Below are positions 1-8,793 of a stretch of DNA of 64,000 nt, piece by piece. The position numbers were made by a program, and so were the translations under genes. The stretch is from Streptomyces prunicolor NBRC 13075. Lineage in GTDB: Bacteria; Actinomycetota; Actinomycetes; Streptomycetales; Streptomycetaceae. Where the stretch lies: assembly GCF_000367365.1 (NCBI RefSeq), contig NZ_BARF01000039.1:22395-86394 (forward strand). The letters are read 5' to 3'. The notes below the pieces were generated by a model. It did not search any database and was not told where the DNA came from. It saw nothing but the letters and a program-made list of their open reading frames with translations. Position 1 is the first letter of the stretch; each line of letters begins with the position of its first letter.

Positions 1-1488
1 GAGCTTGATCGCCTTGCTGGTGTCCGTCTCCGCGTTGGCCTGGTCGACGAGCTTGTCGAAGTCCTTGTTGGACCACTGGCCGTCGTTGGAGGAGGCGTTG
101 GTGTAGTAGAGCGGCTGGAGGAAGTTCTGGATGAGCGGGTAGTCCATCTGCCAGCCGGCGCGGAACGGGCCCGTCATCTTGTGCTGGCCGATCTGGTTGC
201 GGAAGTCCGCGAAGGTGCCGACCGGGTTGCCGACGCACGCCTTGTCGTTGCCGAGCGCGTTGTTGATGGAGTTGCACACCGCGTCCACCCACTCCTTGTG
301 CGAGCCCGTGTCCGCGTTGTACGTGATCTTGACCTGGCCGCCGGGAATGCCGCCGCCCTCCTGGACGAGCTTCTTCGCCTCGGTGGGGTTGTACTTGCAG
401 GCGTCCCCGCACAGCCCGTCCTGGAAGCCGCCCTCGGTGCCGAGCACCGGTGAGGTCCAGTCGGTGGCCGGGGTGCGGGTCTTCTGGAAGATCGTGTTGG
501 TGATCTGGTCCCGGTTGATCGCCATGGACAGGCCCGTGCGGACCTTCTCCGAGCCGCTCTTGTTCCAGTTCTTGTCGTAGTACGGGAACGCGAGGGTCTG
601 GATGATGCCGGCGGGCGTGTTGATGTACCGGCTGCCGAGGTCGCTCTTGACGTTCTTGAGCTGCGAGGCCGGGATGTCGTCGACGAGGTCGAGGTTGCCG
701 GCCATCAGGTCGGTGTAGGCGGTGTTGTTGTCGGTGTAGACCTTGAGGGTCACGCCACCGTTCTCCGCCTTGTCCGTCCCGGTGTACCCGTCCCACTTCA
801 CGAGCTTCATCTGCGAGCCCTTGGTGTACGACGAGATCGTGTACGGGCCGTTGCCCACCGGCTTCTTCAGCCAGGCCGCGTGGTCCGAGAAGAACGTCGA
901 CGGCAGCGGGGAGTAGGCCGCGTAGCCGAGGGTGTCCGGGAAGGTCGAGAACTTCTGGGTGAGCTTGATGGTGAAGGTGTCGGTGCCGGTCACCTTGAGC
1001 CCGGTGAGCGTGGTCGCGCTCTGCGAGCCGCTGTCGGGGTGGACCTTGTCGTAGCCCTCGATGTACCCGAAGAAGTACGCGTTCTTCTGGTTGTTCTTGA
1101 GGCTCGCCCCGTAGTTCCACGCGTCGACGAAGGACTTCGCGGTGACGGCCTCTCCGTTGCTGAACTTCCAGCCGCTCTTGATGGTGACCGTGAAGTTCTG
1201 CGAGTCCGTGGTGTCGATCTTGTCGGCCAGCATGTCCTCGGCCTTGCCGGTCTTCGGGTCGTACCGCTTCAGTCCGCGGAAGACCATGTCGAGGACCTTG
1301 CCGCCCTGCACCTCGTTGGTGTTGGCCGGCTCCAACGGGTTCTGCGGGTCGCCCCAGGAGGCGCTGAGCACCGAGCTGCCGTCACCGCCGCCGCCGCTGT
1401 CGCTGCTTCCGCCGCCCCCACAGGCGGTCGCCGCGAGGGCTACCGCCGCCGCGCAAGCGGCCCATTTGGCGTGCGTGGCTCCACGCAT
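1..1488 (-). CDS. Oligopeptide ABC transporter substrate-binding lipoprotein (3' end outside window)
   Basis: Family 5 (OppA/DppA type) extracellular solute-binding protein that captures peptides outside the membrane for an Opp importer. About 496 residues are in the window and the C-terminus runs off the left edge. The ATG at 1488 gives a basic N-terminus (MRGATHAKW), a hydrophobic stretch and a lipobox ending ATAC followed by GGGG, so it is a predicted lipoprotein. Family landmarks include the region around SGWKFSNGEAVTAKSFVDAW near residues 105-125. It is clearly paralogous to the binding protein at 13012-14634, sharing the MRGA..AKW leader and the DAWNYGA segment. Its permease and ATPase partners, if linked, lie beyond the left edge. 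Confidence 0.9.
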   Translation of the reverse strand, partial: MRGATHAKWAACAAAVALAATACGGGGSSDSGGGGDGSSVLSASWGDPQNPLEPANTNEVQGGKVLDMVFRGLKRYDPKTGKAEDMLADKIDTTDSQNFTVTIKSGWKFSNGEAVTAKSFVDAWNYGASLKNNQKNAYFFGYIEGYDKVHPDSGSQSATTLTGLKVTGTDTFTIKLTQKFSTFPDTLGYAAYSPLPSTFFSDHAAWLKKPVGNGPYTISSYTKGSQMKLVKWDGYTGTDKAENGGVTLKVYTDNNTAYTDLMAGNLDLVDDIPASQLKNVKSDLGSRYINTPAGIIQTLAFPYYDKNWNKSGSEKVRTGLSMAINRDQITNTIFQKTRTPATDWTSPVLGTEGGFQDGLCGDACKYNPTEAKKLVQEGGGIPGGQVKITYNADTGSHKEWVDAVCNSINNALGNDKACVGNPVGTFADFRNQIGQHKMTGPFRAGWQMDYPLIQNFLQPLYYTNASSNDGQWSNKDFDKLVDQANAETDTSKAIKL

Positions 1489-2057
1489 CGAGTGCCTCCT
1501 CAGGAAAGCCGATCCCTGCTGATCCGTTACCGGCCAATATCGACGCAAAGGGGACGCGGCGCACACGCAGCCACCCGAATGCAGCACAGGCCGCTCGCGC
1601 GAGGGGTGAGCCCGACCCCGTCGGAGCCCGGTGAATTCCGCCCCGGAAATGCATTCACACAGGGCGGAGGATTCACAGAGGGGGAATGGCCGATCGGAAA
1701 AGGACGTCGATAAGGTCGGGACGGTTCCGATCTTGAGGGGAATTTGAGCATTCCCACATCATGTGACGGGCATCACGTTATGCGGCGTGTATATCTGTAC
1801 TAACCGGATACAACCCGGCTAAAAAGAGGACCGAACTTTCCGATATGAGACCTTGGTCGCGCACCAGGACGGACCCGAAAAACAAGTACGCGATAGCGGC
1901 CTCCGCATTTCGGTTGCCATCTCGACGGTGCACGGACAAGCTCAACCCTGCGTCCTGGAAGTCCAGTTGACGTAACCACGGGGGGAGTCCGATGAATGCC
2001 GCAGGTCACCGCGAGCACGGCTCCCGGGTTTTTACCATTCGAAGGGAATTCAACTTC
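1489..2057. other. Divergent intergenic region
   Basis: About 570 bases between two divergently transcribed genes. I see no convincing gene. The part nearest the rightward gene is relatively AT-rich and should hold both promoters. A short dyad GTGA-N6-TCAC at 1763-1776 resembles a CRP-like half-site pair, but one such match is expected by chance at this length. A second possible start (ATG 1992, preceded by a G-rich Shine-Dalgarno) for the next gene lies inside this stretch. Confidence 0.5.
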
Positions 2058-2600
2058 GTGAGGAAATTCGCGAGTTCCGTCATCGCGGCCGTCGTCGTCG
2101 CCGGCGGCCTGGTGAGTGTGGCGGCCGCACCGGCCTCCGCCGCCTGCGCCCCGAGCCCGGGCACCGGCTACACCATCTACGACAAGCACACCGTTTATCC
2201 GGGGACCAACCTCGCCAGCACGTGGCTGTTCGACAAGGACGACCCCACCGTCAGCTACAACCAGTCCTCGACGGGCACCCTGAGCGCCAGCGGCACCGCT
2301 GGCGTGACGGCCGAGACGGGCGTGATCTTCGCGAAGGCCAGCGTGTCGTTCAGCGTGACCGTGGGCAAGACGTGGTCGCACACCGAGAGTTGGAACTACT
2401 CGCTGCACGCCAAGAACAAGGCGGGCAAGACGAAGGTCCGGATGCGTCTCTTCCACGAGGCCAAGAAGTTCAAGGTCCGTAAGTACACGTACTACTACGA
2501 CGGCCACTGCAAGTTCCACAGCACGACCAAGTGGCGCAAGCAGTTCACCGCCCCGGTGAAGCGCGACAGCAACGACGTCTGGGGCCTGGAGTACAAGTAG
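2058..2600 (+). CDS. Small secreted protein with strand-rich Ser/Thr core
   Basis: Unrecognised exported protein of 180 residues. The GTG at 2058 is preceded by GAAGGGA and gives a clean signal peptide (MRKFASS, hydrophobic core, cleavage after APASA near residue 28). An in-frame ATG at 1992 would add 22 residues before the signal and also has a Shine-Dalgarno, so the start is uncertain. Residues 66-118 are rich in Ser/Thr/Gly/Val with alternating polarity, suggesting beta strands, followed by a basic, aromatic tail (KVRKYTYYYDGHCKF). Two cysteines (30 and 151) could form a disulfide. Its architecture resembles the secreted protein at 15816-16412. The sawtooth segment recalls strand-forming regions of pore-forming or aerolysin-like proteins, but that is only a structural impression. 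Confidence 0.7.
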   Translation: MRKFASSVIAAVVVAGGLVSVAAAPASAACAPSPGTGYTIYDKHTVYPGTNLASTWLFDKDDPTVSYNQSSTGTLSASGTAGVTAETGVIFAKASVSFSVTVGKTWSHTESWNYSLHAKNKAGKTKVRMRLFHEAKKFKVRKYTYYYDGHCKFHSTTKWRKQFTAPVKRDSNDVWGLEYK

Positions 2601-2613
2601 GTCTCGATAACGA

Positions 2614-2640
2614 CGGCCCGCCGGTTCAACCGGCGGGCCG
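2614..2640 (+). terminator. Hairpin terminator of the secreted protein gene
   Basis: A near-perfect inverted repeat (CGGCCCGCCGGTT paired with AACCGGCGGGCCG) starts 14 bases after the stop codon and is followed by CCTTTCG. This is a GC-rich actinomycete-type terminator isolating the gene from the importer operon downstream. Confidence 0.75.
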
Positions 2641-2836
2641 CCTTTCGTGCGCGATCACACCGTCAAGGCTCCACCAGGCAACCTTCAGTGGTGTGGACCA
2701 ATAACTGCCTTTTATGCCGTCAACTTGCCGTTTCCGCAGGCCACATGGGCTTTCATGCGCCGTTGACGGGCGCCGACCGCCGCTGATAGACACACTCTTC
2801 AACCCAGCCCGGCGTCACCAGCGCGAGGTCAGGACC

Positions 2837-4708
2837 ATGAGCACTCAGGACCGGAACGGCACAGAGCACTCACGCCCGAGAAGACCACGACCCCGCATAC
2901 ACCGACTGGTGGCCGCAGCAGCGGGCGCCCTGGCGCTCACGGCGGCGCTCGCCACCCCCCTCAACCCGGCACCGCAGCAGGCCGAGGCCAAGGCGGCCGA
3001 CAAGGTCCTCACCGTCGCCGTCGCACAGAGCGTGGACTCCTTGAGCCCGTTCCTGGCGGTCCGTCTGGTCAGCACGAGCATCGGCCGGCTGATGTACGAC
3101 TACCTCACCAACTACGACCCCAAGGACAACCACATCGTCCCGGGTCTGGCCACCAAGTGGTCGTCGTCGGCGGACAAGCTGACCTGGACGTACACGATCC
3201 GCTCGAACTCGAAGTGGTCCGACGGCCAGCAGGCCACCGCCGACGACGCGGCGTGGACGTTCAACAAGATGATGACCGACCCGGGCGCCGCCACCGCCAA
3301 CGGCAGCTTCGTCACCAACTTCGCGAAGGTCACCGCCCCGAGCCCCACCCAGCTGGTCATCAAGCTGAAGAAGCCGCAGGCGACGATGACCGCCCTCGAC
3401 GTGCCGATCGTGCCCGAGCACATCTGGGCGAAGGCCGACGACCTCTCCAAGTTCAACAACGACAAGAGCTTCCCGATCGTCGGCAACGGCCCGTTCGTCC
3501 TCACCGGCTACAAGCCGGACAGCTACGTCCGCCTCAAGGCCAACAAGACCTTCTGGCGCGGGGCCCCGAAGTTCGACGAGGTGGTCTTCCGCTACTACAA
3601 GGACCAGGACGCGGCCGTCGCCGCCCTGCGCAAGGGCGAGGTCTCCTTCGTCGCCGGGTCCCCCTCCCTGACCCCCGCTCAGGCCGCCTCCCTCAAGGGC
3701 GAGCAGAACATCAAGGTCAACGACGCCCCCGGCCGCCGCTTCTACGCGCTGGCCACCAACCCCGGCGCCCAGGCCAAGGACGGCAAGCACTTCGGCGACG
3801 GCGACCCCTCCCTGCTCGACGAGAACGTGCGGCACGCCCTGTTCATGGCGGTCGACCGCACGACCCTCATCGACAAGGTGTTCCAAGGCCACGCCGTCGA
3901 GGGCCAGGGCTACATCCCGCCGCGCTTCTCCACGTACTTCTGGAAACCGTCGGCGAGCCAGGAACTCTCCTACGACCCGACGAAGGCGGCCCAACTCCTC
4001 GACCAGGCGGGCTACAAGAAGAACGGCGACGGCAAACGCGTCGGCAAGGACGGCAAGCCGATCACCTACCGCCTGCTGTGCCACGCCACCGACCCCAACG
4101 ACAAGGCGGTCGGCCAGTACCTCCAGGAGTGGTGGGGCAAGCTCGGCATCGGCGTCACGCTCGACTGCCTCGACAACGTCACCGACCCCTGGCTCGCGGG
4201 CAAGTACGACCTCGCCTTCGACGGCTGGTCCGTCAACCCCGACCCGGACTTCGTCCTGTCCATCCACACCTGCGGGGCCCTGCCCGCGACCCCCAAGGAC
4301 ATCGGCGCGACCGACAACTTCATCTGTGACAAGACGTACGACAAGCTCTACGCCCAGCAGTTGGCCGAGTACGACCCGGCCAAGCGGGCGGACATCGTCA
4401 AGCAGATGGAGTCCCGGCTCTACGACCTCGGGTACATGAACGTCATGGCGTACCCGAACGCCGTCGAGGCCTACCGCACCGACCAGATCAAGTCCATCGA
4501 GACGATGCCCAGCGCCGCGGGCAACATCTACGGCCAGGACGGCTACTGGAGTTGGTGGTCCGCGGTACCGGCCGCCTCCGACGGATCGTCGTCCGGCGGG
4601 CTCTCGGGCGGGGCGATCGCCGGGATCGTCGTCGGGGGTGTGGTCGTCGTCGGTGCGCTGGTCCTGTTCGGGCTGCGACGCCGGGCGACCGCCGAGGACC
4701 GGGAGTAG
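2837..4708 (+). CDS. Peptide ABC transporter substrate-binding protein with C-terminal membrane anchor
   Basis: Family 5 solute-binding protein of 623 residues, first gene of a complete five-gene Opp/Dpp importer. The start at ATG 2837 follows an AGG-containing ribosome site; a longer upstream reading frame has no ribosome site and lacks a plausible signal. The N-terminus has a basic RRPRPRIHR stretch and a hydrophobic segment ending near QAEA, a Sec or Tat-like signal without a lipobox cysteine. The binding-protein fold occupies roughly residues 55-580. After a Ser/Gly linker the protein ends in a hydrophobic helix (GGAIAGIVVGGVVVVGALVLFGL) and a charged RRR tail, so it is predicted to be tethered by its C-terminus rather than by lipid, an unusual solution for this family. 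Confidence 0.93.
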   Translation: MSTQDRNGTEHSRPRRPRPRIHRLVAAAAGALALTAALATPLNPAPQQAEAKAADKVLTVAVAQSVDSLSPFLAVRLVSTSIGRLMYDYLTNYDPKDNHIVPGLATKWSSSADKLTWTYTIRSNSKWSDGQQATADDAAWTFNKMMTDPGAATANGSFVTNFAKVTAPSPTQLVIKLKKPQATMTALDVPIVPEHIWAKADDLSKFNNDKSFPIVGNGPFVLTGYKPDSYVRLKANKTFWRGAPKFDEVVFRYYKDQDAAVAALRKGEVSFVAGSPSLTPAQAASLKGEQNIKVNDAPGRRFYALATNPGAQAKDGKHFGDGDPSLLDENVRHALFMAVDRTTLIDKVFQGHAVEGQGYIPPRFSTYFWKPSASQELSYDPTKAAQLLDQAGYKKNGDGKRVGKDGKPITYRLLCHATDPNDKAVGQYLQEWWGKLGIGVTLDCLDNVTDPWLAGKYDLAFDGWSVNPDPDFVLSIHTCGALPATPKDIGATDNFICDKTYDKLYAQQLAEYDPAKRADIVKQMESRLYDLGYMNVMAYPNAVEAYRTDQIKSIETMPSAAGNIYGQDGYWSWWSAVPAASDGSSSGGLSGGAIAGIVVGGVVVVGALVLFGLRRRATAEDRE

Positions 4709-4753
4709 CGGCGATGCGTCCATCCTCAACAGCGGTGTACGGGACGGCTGTTG

Positions 4754-5794
4754 ATGGCAGCTGACGTCACATCGGCAGCACCGGTGGAGGAGACGGCCGG
4801 ACCGGGAGCGGGCACCCGGACCGGCTACGTCCGCTACGTCGTCGGCAAACTGGCCGGTGCCGCCGTCTCGTTGCTCGCCGTGCTGGTCACCGGCTTCTTC
4901 CTGTTCCGGCTGATCCCCGGCGACCCGGTCAAGACGATGACCGGTGGCCGCCCGATTTCAGCCGGTCAACTGGCCGAGTACCGCCGGGAGTTCGGGCTCG
5001 ACCTGCCGCTGTGGGAGCAGTTCACGGACTACTGCGGCAAGGCGCTCACCGGCGACCTCGGGACGTCGTACCAGTTCAAGGCGCCCGTCATCGACCGGAT
5101 CACCGAGGCGCTGCCGAACACCCTGCTGCTCACCGGCACGGCCTTCGTGCTGTACACCGCGCTCGGCATGTTCCTCGGCACGCGCTCGGCATGGCGGCAC
5201 GGCAGCCTCTCGGACCGGCTCAACACCGGTCTGGCGCTGACCCTTTACTCCGTCCCGTCGTTCTGGCTGGGCCTGCTGCTGATCATCGTGTTCTCGGTGG
5301 GCGTGGGCCCGATCCCCGGGCTCTTCCCGACCGGCGGCATGGAGTCGGGCGGCAAGGAGGGGATCGCGTACGTCCTGGATGTCGCCCACCATCTCGTGCT
5401 GCCGGTGGTCACGTTGGTGGCGGTCGAGTACGGGCAGACGCTGCTGGTCACCCGTTCCGCGCTGCTCGACGAGATGGGCAGCGACTATCTGACGACCGCG
5501 CGGGCCAAGGGACTTCGGGACGACCTGGTCCGGCGCAGGCACGCGGTACCGAACGCGCTGCTGCCCACCGTCACCCTCGTCTTCGTCAACCTCGGCCGTA
5601 CGGTCGCGGGGGTGATCCTGGTGGAGACGGTCTTCTCCTGGCCCGGCCTGGGCGGCCTGTTCTACCAGGCCCTCAGCGTGCCCGATCTGCCCCTGGTCCA
5701 GGGCCTGTTCCTCTTCTTCGCGTCGGCGGTGATCGTCATGAACACACTGGCGGACCTGGTCTATCCGCTGCTCGACCCCCGGGTGGGCCGATGA
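4754..5794 (+). CDS. Peptide ABC transporter permease (DppB-type)
   Basis: Integral membrane subunit of 346 residues that forms half of the transport channel of the importer encoded at 2837-8695. ATG 4754 is chosen over the TTG immediately before it. Hydrophobic segments include AAVSLLAVLVTGFFLFRLIPG near residue 35-55, and family features are the GDPV motif after the first helix and the cytoplasmic EAA-type loop (TTARAKGLRDDLVRRRHAVPNALLP) that contacts the ATPase. It ends in LVYPLLDPRVGR, the usual DppB C-terminus. The stop codon overlaps the next start as ATGA, so translation is probably coupled. Confidence 0.94.
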   Translation: MAADVTSAAPVEETAGPGAGTRTGYVRYVVGKLAGAAVSLLAVLVTGFFLFRLIPGDPVKTMTGGRPISAGQLAEYRREFGLDLPLWEQFTDYCGKALTGDLGTSYQFKAPVIDRITEALPNTLLLTGTAFVLYTALGMFLGTRSAWRHGSLSDRLNTGLALTLYSVPSFWLGLLLIIVFSVGVGPIPGLFPTGGMESGGKEGIAYVLDVAHHLVLPVVTLVAVEYGQTLLVTRSALLDEMGSDYLTTARAKGLRDDLVRRRHAVPNALLPTVTLVFVNLGRTVAGVILVETVFSWPGLGGLFYQALSVPDLPLVQGLFLFFASAVIVMNTLADLVYPLLDPRVGR

Positions 5795-6705
5795 CCACTC
5801 CTCCCGTCGTACAGGCCGGCCCGCGCGCGCTCGCCCGGCAGCGCCGCCGCCGGTCCGCCGTACGGTTCTGGACCCGGTACCGCACCCACCGCGCCGGTCT
5901 CGTCGGCCTGGCCGCGCTCGGCCTGTTCGCGCTGATCGCGCTCACCGCGCCGCTCACGGTCGGCTCCGACGTGTCGAGCGTGACCGACGCGCCGGGCGGT
6001 CCGCTGGAGAGCCCGAGCGCCCAATTCCCGCTGGGTACCGACCAGTTCGGCCGCAACCTGCTGGGGCTCGTCGTCTGGGGATCGCGGGTCTCCCTGCTCG
6101 TCGGACTGCTCGCGGCGGTGCTGTCGGTGGCGATCGGCGCGGTGGTGGGGATTACCGCCGGGCACTTCCGGGGCGCGTACGGGACCGTGCTGATGCGGAT
6201 CACCGACTGGTTCCTGGTGATGCCGACGCTGGTGCTGGCGATCGCGCTGGCCACCGTCATGTCCCGCTCGCTGGGGACGGTGATCCTGGCGATCGGCGTG
6301 ACCACCTGGCCGACCACGGCCCGGCTGGTGCGGGCGCAGACACTGGCGGTGGAGTCACGGCCGTACATCGAACGCGCCCGGGCGCTCGGCGGCGGCCACT
6401 GGCACGTCATGTCCCGGCACGTGCTGCCCAACGTGATGCCCCTGATCCTGGCCCAGACGACCCTGATGGTCTCGACCTCCATCCTCACCGAGGCGACCCT
6501 CGCCTTCCTGGGGCTCGGGGATCCTACGGTGGTGTCGTGGGGCGGGCTGCTCCAGGACGCCCGGGAGGCGGGTGCGGTGAGTGCGGGCGACTGGTGGTAT
6601 TTGATCCCGCCCGGCATCGCGATCGCGGTGGTCGCGCTGGCGTTCACGCTGTGCGGGCGCGCGGTGGAGTCGGTCCTCAACCCCCGGCTGGGGGTGGCGG
6701 GTTGA
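5791..6705 (+). CDS. Peptide ABC transporter permease (DppC-type)
   Basis: Second channel subunit, 304 residues, starting at the ATG that overlaps the DppB-type stop codon. An arginine-rich N-terminal tail (ARQRRRRSAVRFW) precedes the first membrane helix. The GTDQFGRNLL segment after helix 1 and the EAA loop (IERARALGGGHWHVMSRHVLPN) are characteristic of DppC/OppC permeases. The gene is third in the operon and its TGA overlaps the TTG start of the first ATPase gene. Confidence 0.94.
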   Translation: MTTPPVVQAGPRALARQRRRRSAVRFWTRYRTHRAGLVGLAALGLFALIALTAPLTVGSDVSSVTDAPGGPLESPSAQFPLGTDQFGRNLLGLVVWGSRVSLLVGLLAAVLSVAIGAVVGITAGHFRGAYGTVLMRITDWFLVMPTLVLAIALATVMSRSLGTVILAIGVTTWPTTARLVRAQTLAVESRPYIERARALGGGHWHVMSRHVLPNVMPLILAQTTLMVSTSILTEATLAFLGLGDPTVVSWGGLLQDAREAGAVSAGDWWYLIPPGIAIAVVALAFTLCGRAVESVLNPRLGVAG

Positions 6706-7700
6706 CCCTCCTGGAGGTCCGGAACCTGCACGTGACGTACCCGGGCGGTGTCGACGCGGTACGGGGCGTCGACCTGTCCCTGACGGCTGGTCAGAAAGTG
6801 GGCGTGGCAGGCGAGTCGGGCTGCGGCAAGTCGACGCTCGCCCTCGCGCTGCTACGACTGCTGCCGCCGGGGACCCGAGTCGGCGGGGAGATCCTGCTGA
6901 ACGGTGAGGACGTGCTGACGATGCGCTGGGGGCGGGTGCGGGCGGTCCGCTGGGCCGGTGCCTCGATCGTCTTCCAGGGCGCCATGCACTCCCTCAACCC
7001 CGTGCACCGCATCGGCGACCAGATCGCGGAACCGGTGCTGCTGCACCAGGGGGCGACGGCGGCACAGGCCCGCAAGCGGACCGGGGAACTCCTGGAACAG
7101 GCCGGGCTGCCGGCGTCCCGGGCGACCGCGTACCCGCACGAACTCTCCGGCGGCCAACGCCAACGCGTCATGATCGCCATGGCCCTGGCCTGCGCACCGC
7201 AACTGATCATCGCCGACGAGCCGACCACCGCGCTCGACGTGATGATCCAGGCCCAGATCCTGAACCTGCTCGAACGCCTCGTCACGGACCAGGACTTGGG
7301 CCTGCTCATGATCAGCCACGACCTGGCGGTCCTCGCGGACCTCTGCGACCGCCTGGTGGTCATGTACGCGGGCCGGGTGATCGAGGAGGGCCCCGCGCGC
7401 GAGGTCTACGCGAACGCCCTCCACCCGTACGCCAAGGCCCTGTCTGCCTCCTTCCCGCACATCGGCGACCCGACCTCCCGCTTCGCCCCCCGCGGCCTCC
7501 CCGGCGACCCGCCCGACCCCACGGAACTGCCCTCCGGCTGCGCCTTCCACCCGCGCTGCGCGGAGGCGTTGGATGCCTGCACGACGGACGACCAGCTGCT
7601 GCGGGAGGCCGGCCGGGGGCGGCGGGCGGCTTGTGTTCATGTGCGGGAGCTGACTGCCGATGTGCCGGAACGGGCCGTGGACACGGGGAGTACGCCATGA
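6702..7700 (+). CDS. Peptide ABC transporter ATP-binding protein (DppD-type)
   Basis: Cytoplasmic ATPase of 332 residues that powers the importer. The TTG at 6702 overlapping the previous stop (TTGA) is the most likely start because it places LLEVRNLHV directly at the N-terminus as in relatives. Walker A is GESGCGKST near residue 37, the signature is LSGGQRQRV, Walker B is LIIADEP, and the switch histidine is in ISHDLA. The C-terminal extension carries the paired cysteines (GCAFHPRCAEALDAC) typical of the oligopeptide/dipeptide ATPase tail. The next ATPase starts at an ATGA overlap. Confidence 0.94.
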   Translation: MTLLEVRNLHVTYPGGVDAVRGVDLSLTAGQKVGVAGESGCGKSTLALALLRLLPPGTRVGGEILLNGEDVLTMRWGRVRAVRWAGASIVFQGAMHSLNPVHRIGDQIAEPVLLHQGATAAQARKRTGELLEQAGLPASRATAYPHELSGGQRQRVMIAMALACAPQLIIADEPTTALDVMIQAQILNLLERLVTDQDLGLLMISHDLAVLADLCDRLVVMYAGRVIEEGPAREVYANALHPYAKALSASFPHIGDPTSRFAPRGLPGDPPDPTELPSGCAFHPRCAEALDACTTDDQLLREAGRGRRAACVHVRELTADVPERAVDTGSTP

Positions 7701-8695
7701 CGACGACACCACCGGCGCCCCTCCTCAGCGCGCAGGGGCTGCACGTCGCCTTCCCCGCCCGGCACGGCGGTGCACCCGCCCGGGCCGTGGACGGTGTCGA
7801 CCTCGACATCCGGCCGGGTGAGGTCGTGGCACTCGTCGGCGAATCCGGCTGCGGCAAGACGACACTGGCGCGTTCGCTGCTCGGTCTGGTGGCGCCGACG
7901 GAGGGGCGGGTGACGTTCGACGGAGAGCCCCTGCGGTACTCCTCCCGCGCTCTGAAGGCCTACCGCAGACGGGTCCAGCTCATCCTCCAGGACCCGAGCG
8001 GGTCGCTCAACCCACGGCACACGGTGTACGACGCGGTGGCTGAGGGGCTGCGGATCCACCGGGGCGCCGGTGACGAACGGGCGGCCGTGGCGCAGGCGTT
8101 GTCGCGGGCGGGGCTTCGGCCGCCCGAGCGGTTCTTCCTGCGGTATCCGCACGAACTGTCCGGTGGGCAGCGGCAGCGTGTCGTGATCGCCGGTGCGCTG
8201 GTCCTCGAACCCGAACTCCTCGTCGCCGACGAGCCGGTGGCCTCCCTGGACGCCTCCGTGCGCGGCGAGATCCTCGCCCTGCTGCTCCGGCTGCGCACCG
8301 AACTCGGCCTGGCCGCGCTGGTGGTGACCCATGACCTGGGGCTGGCGTGGAACATCGCCGACCGGGTCGCGGTGATGTACCTGGGCCGGATCGTGGAGAC
8401 GGGGGACGCGGAGAAAGTACTGACGGCGCCCCAACATCCGTACACCCAGGCCCTGTTGTCGGTCCTGCCCGAGGCACCCGGCGACCCCGTCGTCCTCTCC
8501 GGCGAGCCCCCGGACCCGTCCCGCATCCCGACGGGCTGCCGGTTCCGGGCGCGCTGCCAGATCCTGGCGAGCGGCGAGGCGGAGCGGGCGGGTGTCGCGC
8601 ATCGGTGCCGGACCGAGGACCTGGAGGTGCTGGGCGGCGGCGGGGAGGCGCAGGTGGCCTGTCATTGGGCGCGGGCGTTGGACCCCGCCGTGTGA
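7697..8695 (+). CDS. Peptide ABC transporter ATP-binding protein (DppF-type)
   Basis: Second ATPase, 332 residues, last gene of the + strand importer operon. It begins at the ATG overlapping the stop of the preceding ATPase. Motifs are Walker A GESGCGKTT, signature LSGGQRQRV, Walker B LLVADEP and switch VTHDLG. The tail GCRFRARCQI is the oligopeptide-type C-terminal extension; the usual later cysteine is shifted. The operon ends about 40 bases before a strong hairpin shared with the convergent importer operon. Confidence 0.94.
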   Translation: MTTTPPAPLLSAQGLHVAFPARHGGAPARAVDGVDLDIRPGEVVALVGESGCGKTTLARSLLGLVAPTEGRVTFDGEPLRYSSRALKAYRRRVQLILQDPSGSLNPRHTVYDAVAEGLRIHRGAGDERAAVAQALSRAGLRPPERFFLRYPHELSGGQRQRVVIAGALVLEPELLVADEPVASLDASVRGEILALLLRLRTELGLAALVVTHDLGLAWNIADRVAVMYLGRIVETGDAEKVLTAPQHPYTQALLSVLPEAPGDPVVLSGEPPDPSRIPTGCRFRARCQILASGEAERAGVAHRCRTEDLEVLGGGGEAQVACHWARALDPAV

Positions 8696-8732
8696 GAACG
8701 CCGGTCCCTGTCACCGTCGCGGTCCGGAAACG

Positions 8733-8769
8733 CCGGTTCCCGGCACCGTGGGACGGTACCGGGAACCGG
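8733..8769. terminator. Bidirectional hairpin between the two importer operons
   Basis: CCGGTTCCCGG at 8733-8743 pairs with CCGGGAACCGG at 8759-8769; after one mismatch ACCGT pairs with ACGGT, giving a stem of 16 pairs with a 3-base loop. It lies between converging operons (stops at 8695 and 8794) and can end transcription in both directions. Confidence 0.75.
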
Positions 8770-8793
8770 GGTGCAGCGGCGTGGCCGTAGGGG

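Noticed and set aside
1763..1776. CRP-like dyad GTGA-N6-TCAC
   Set aside because: Imperfect against the consensus I recall and expected by chance; no second site to support it.
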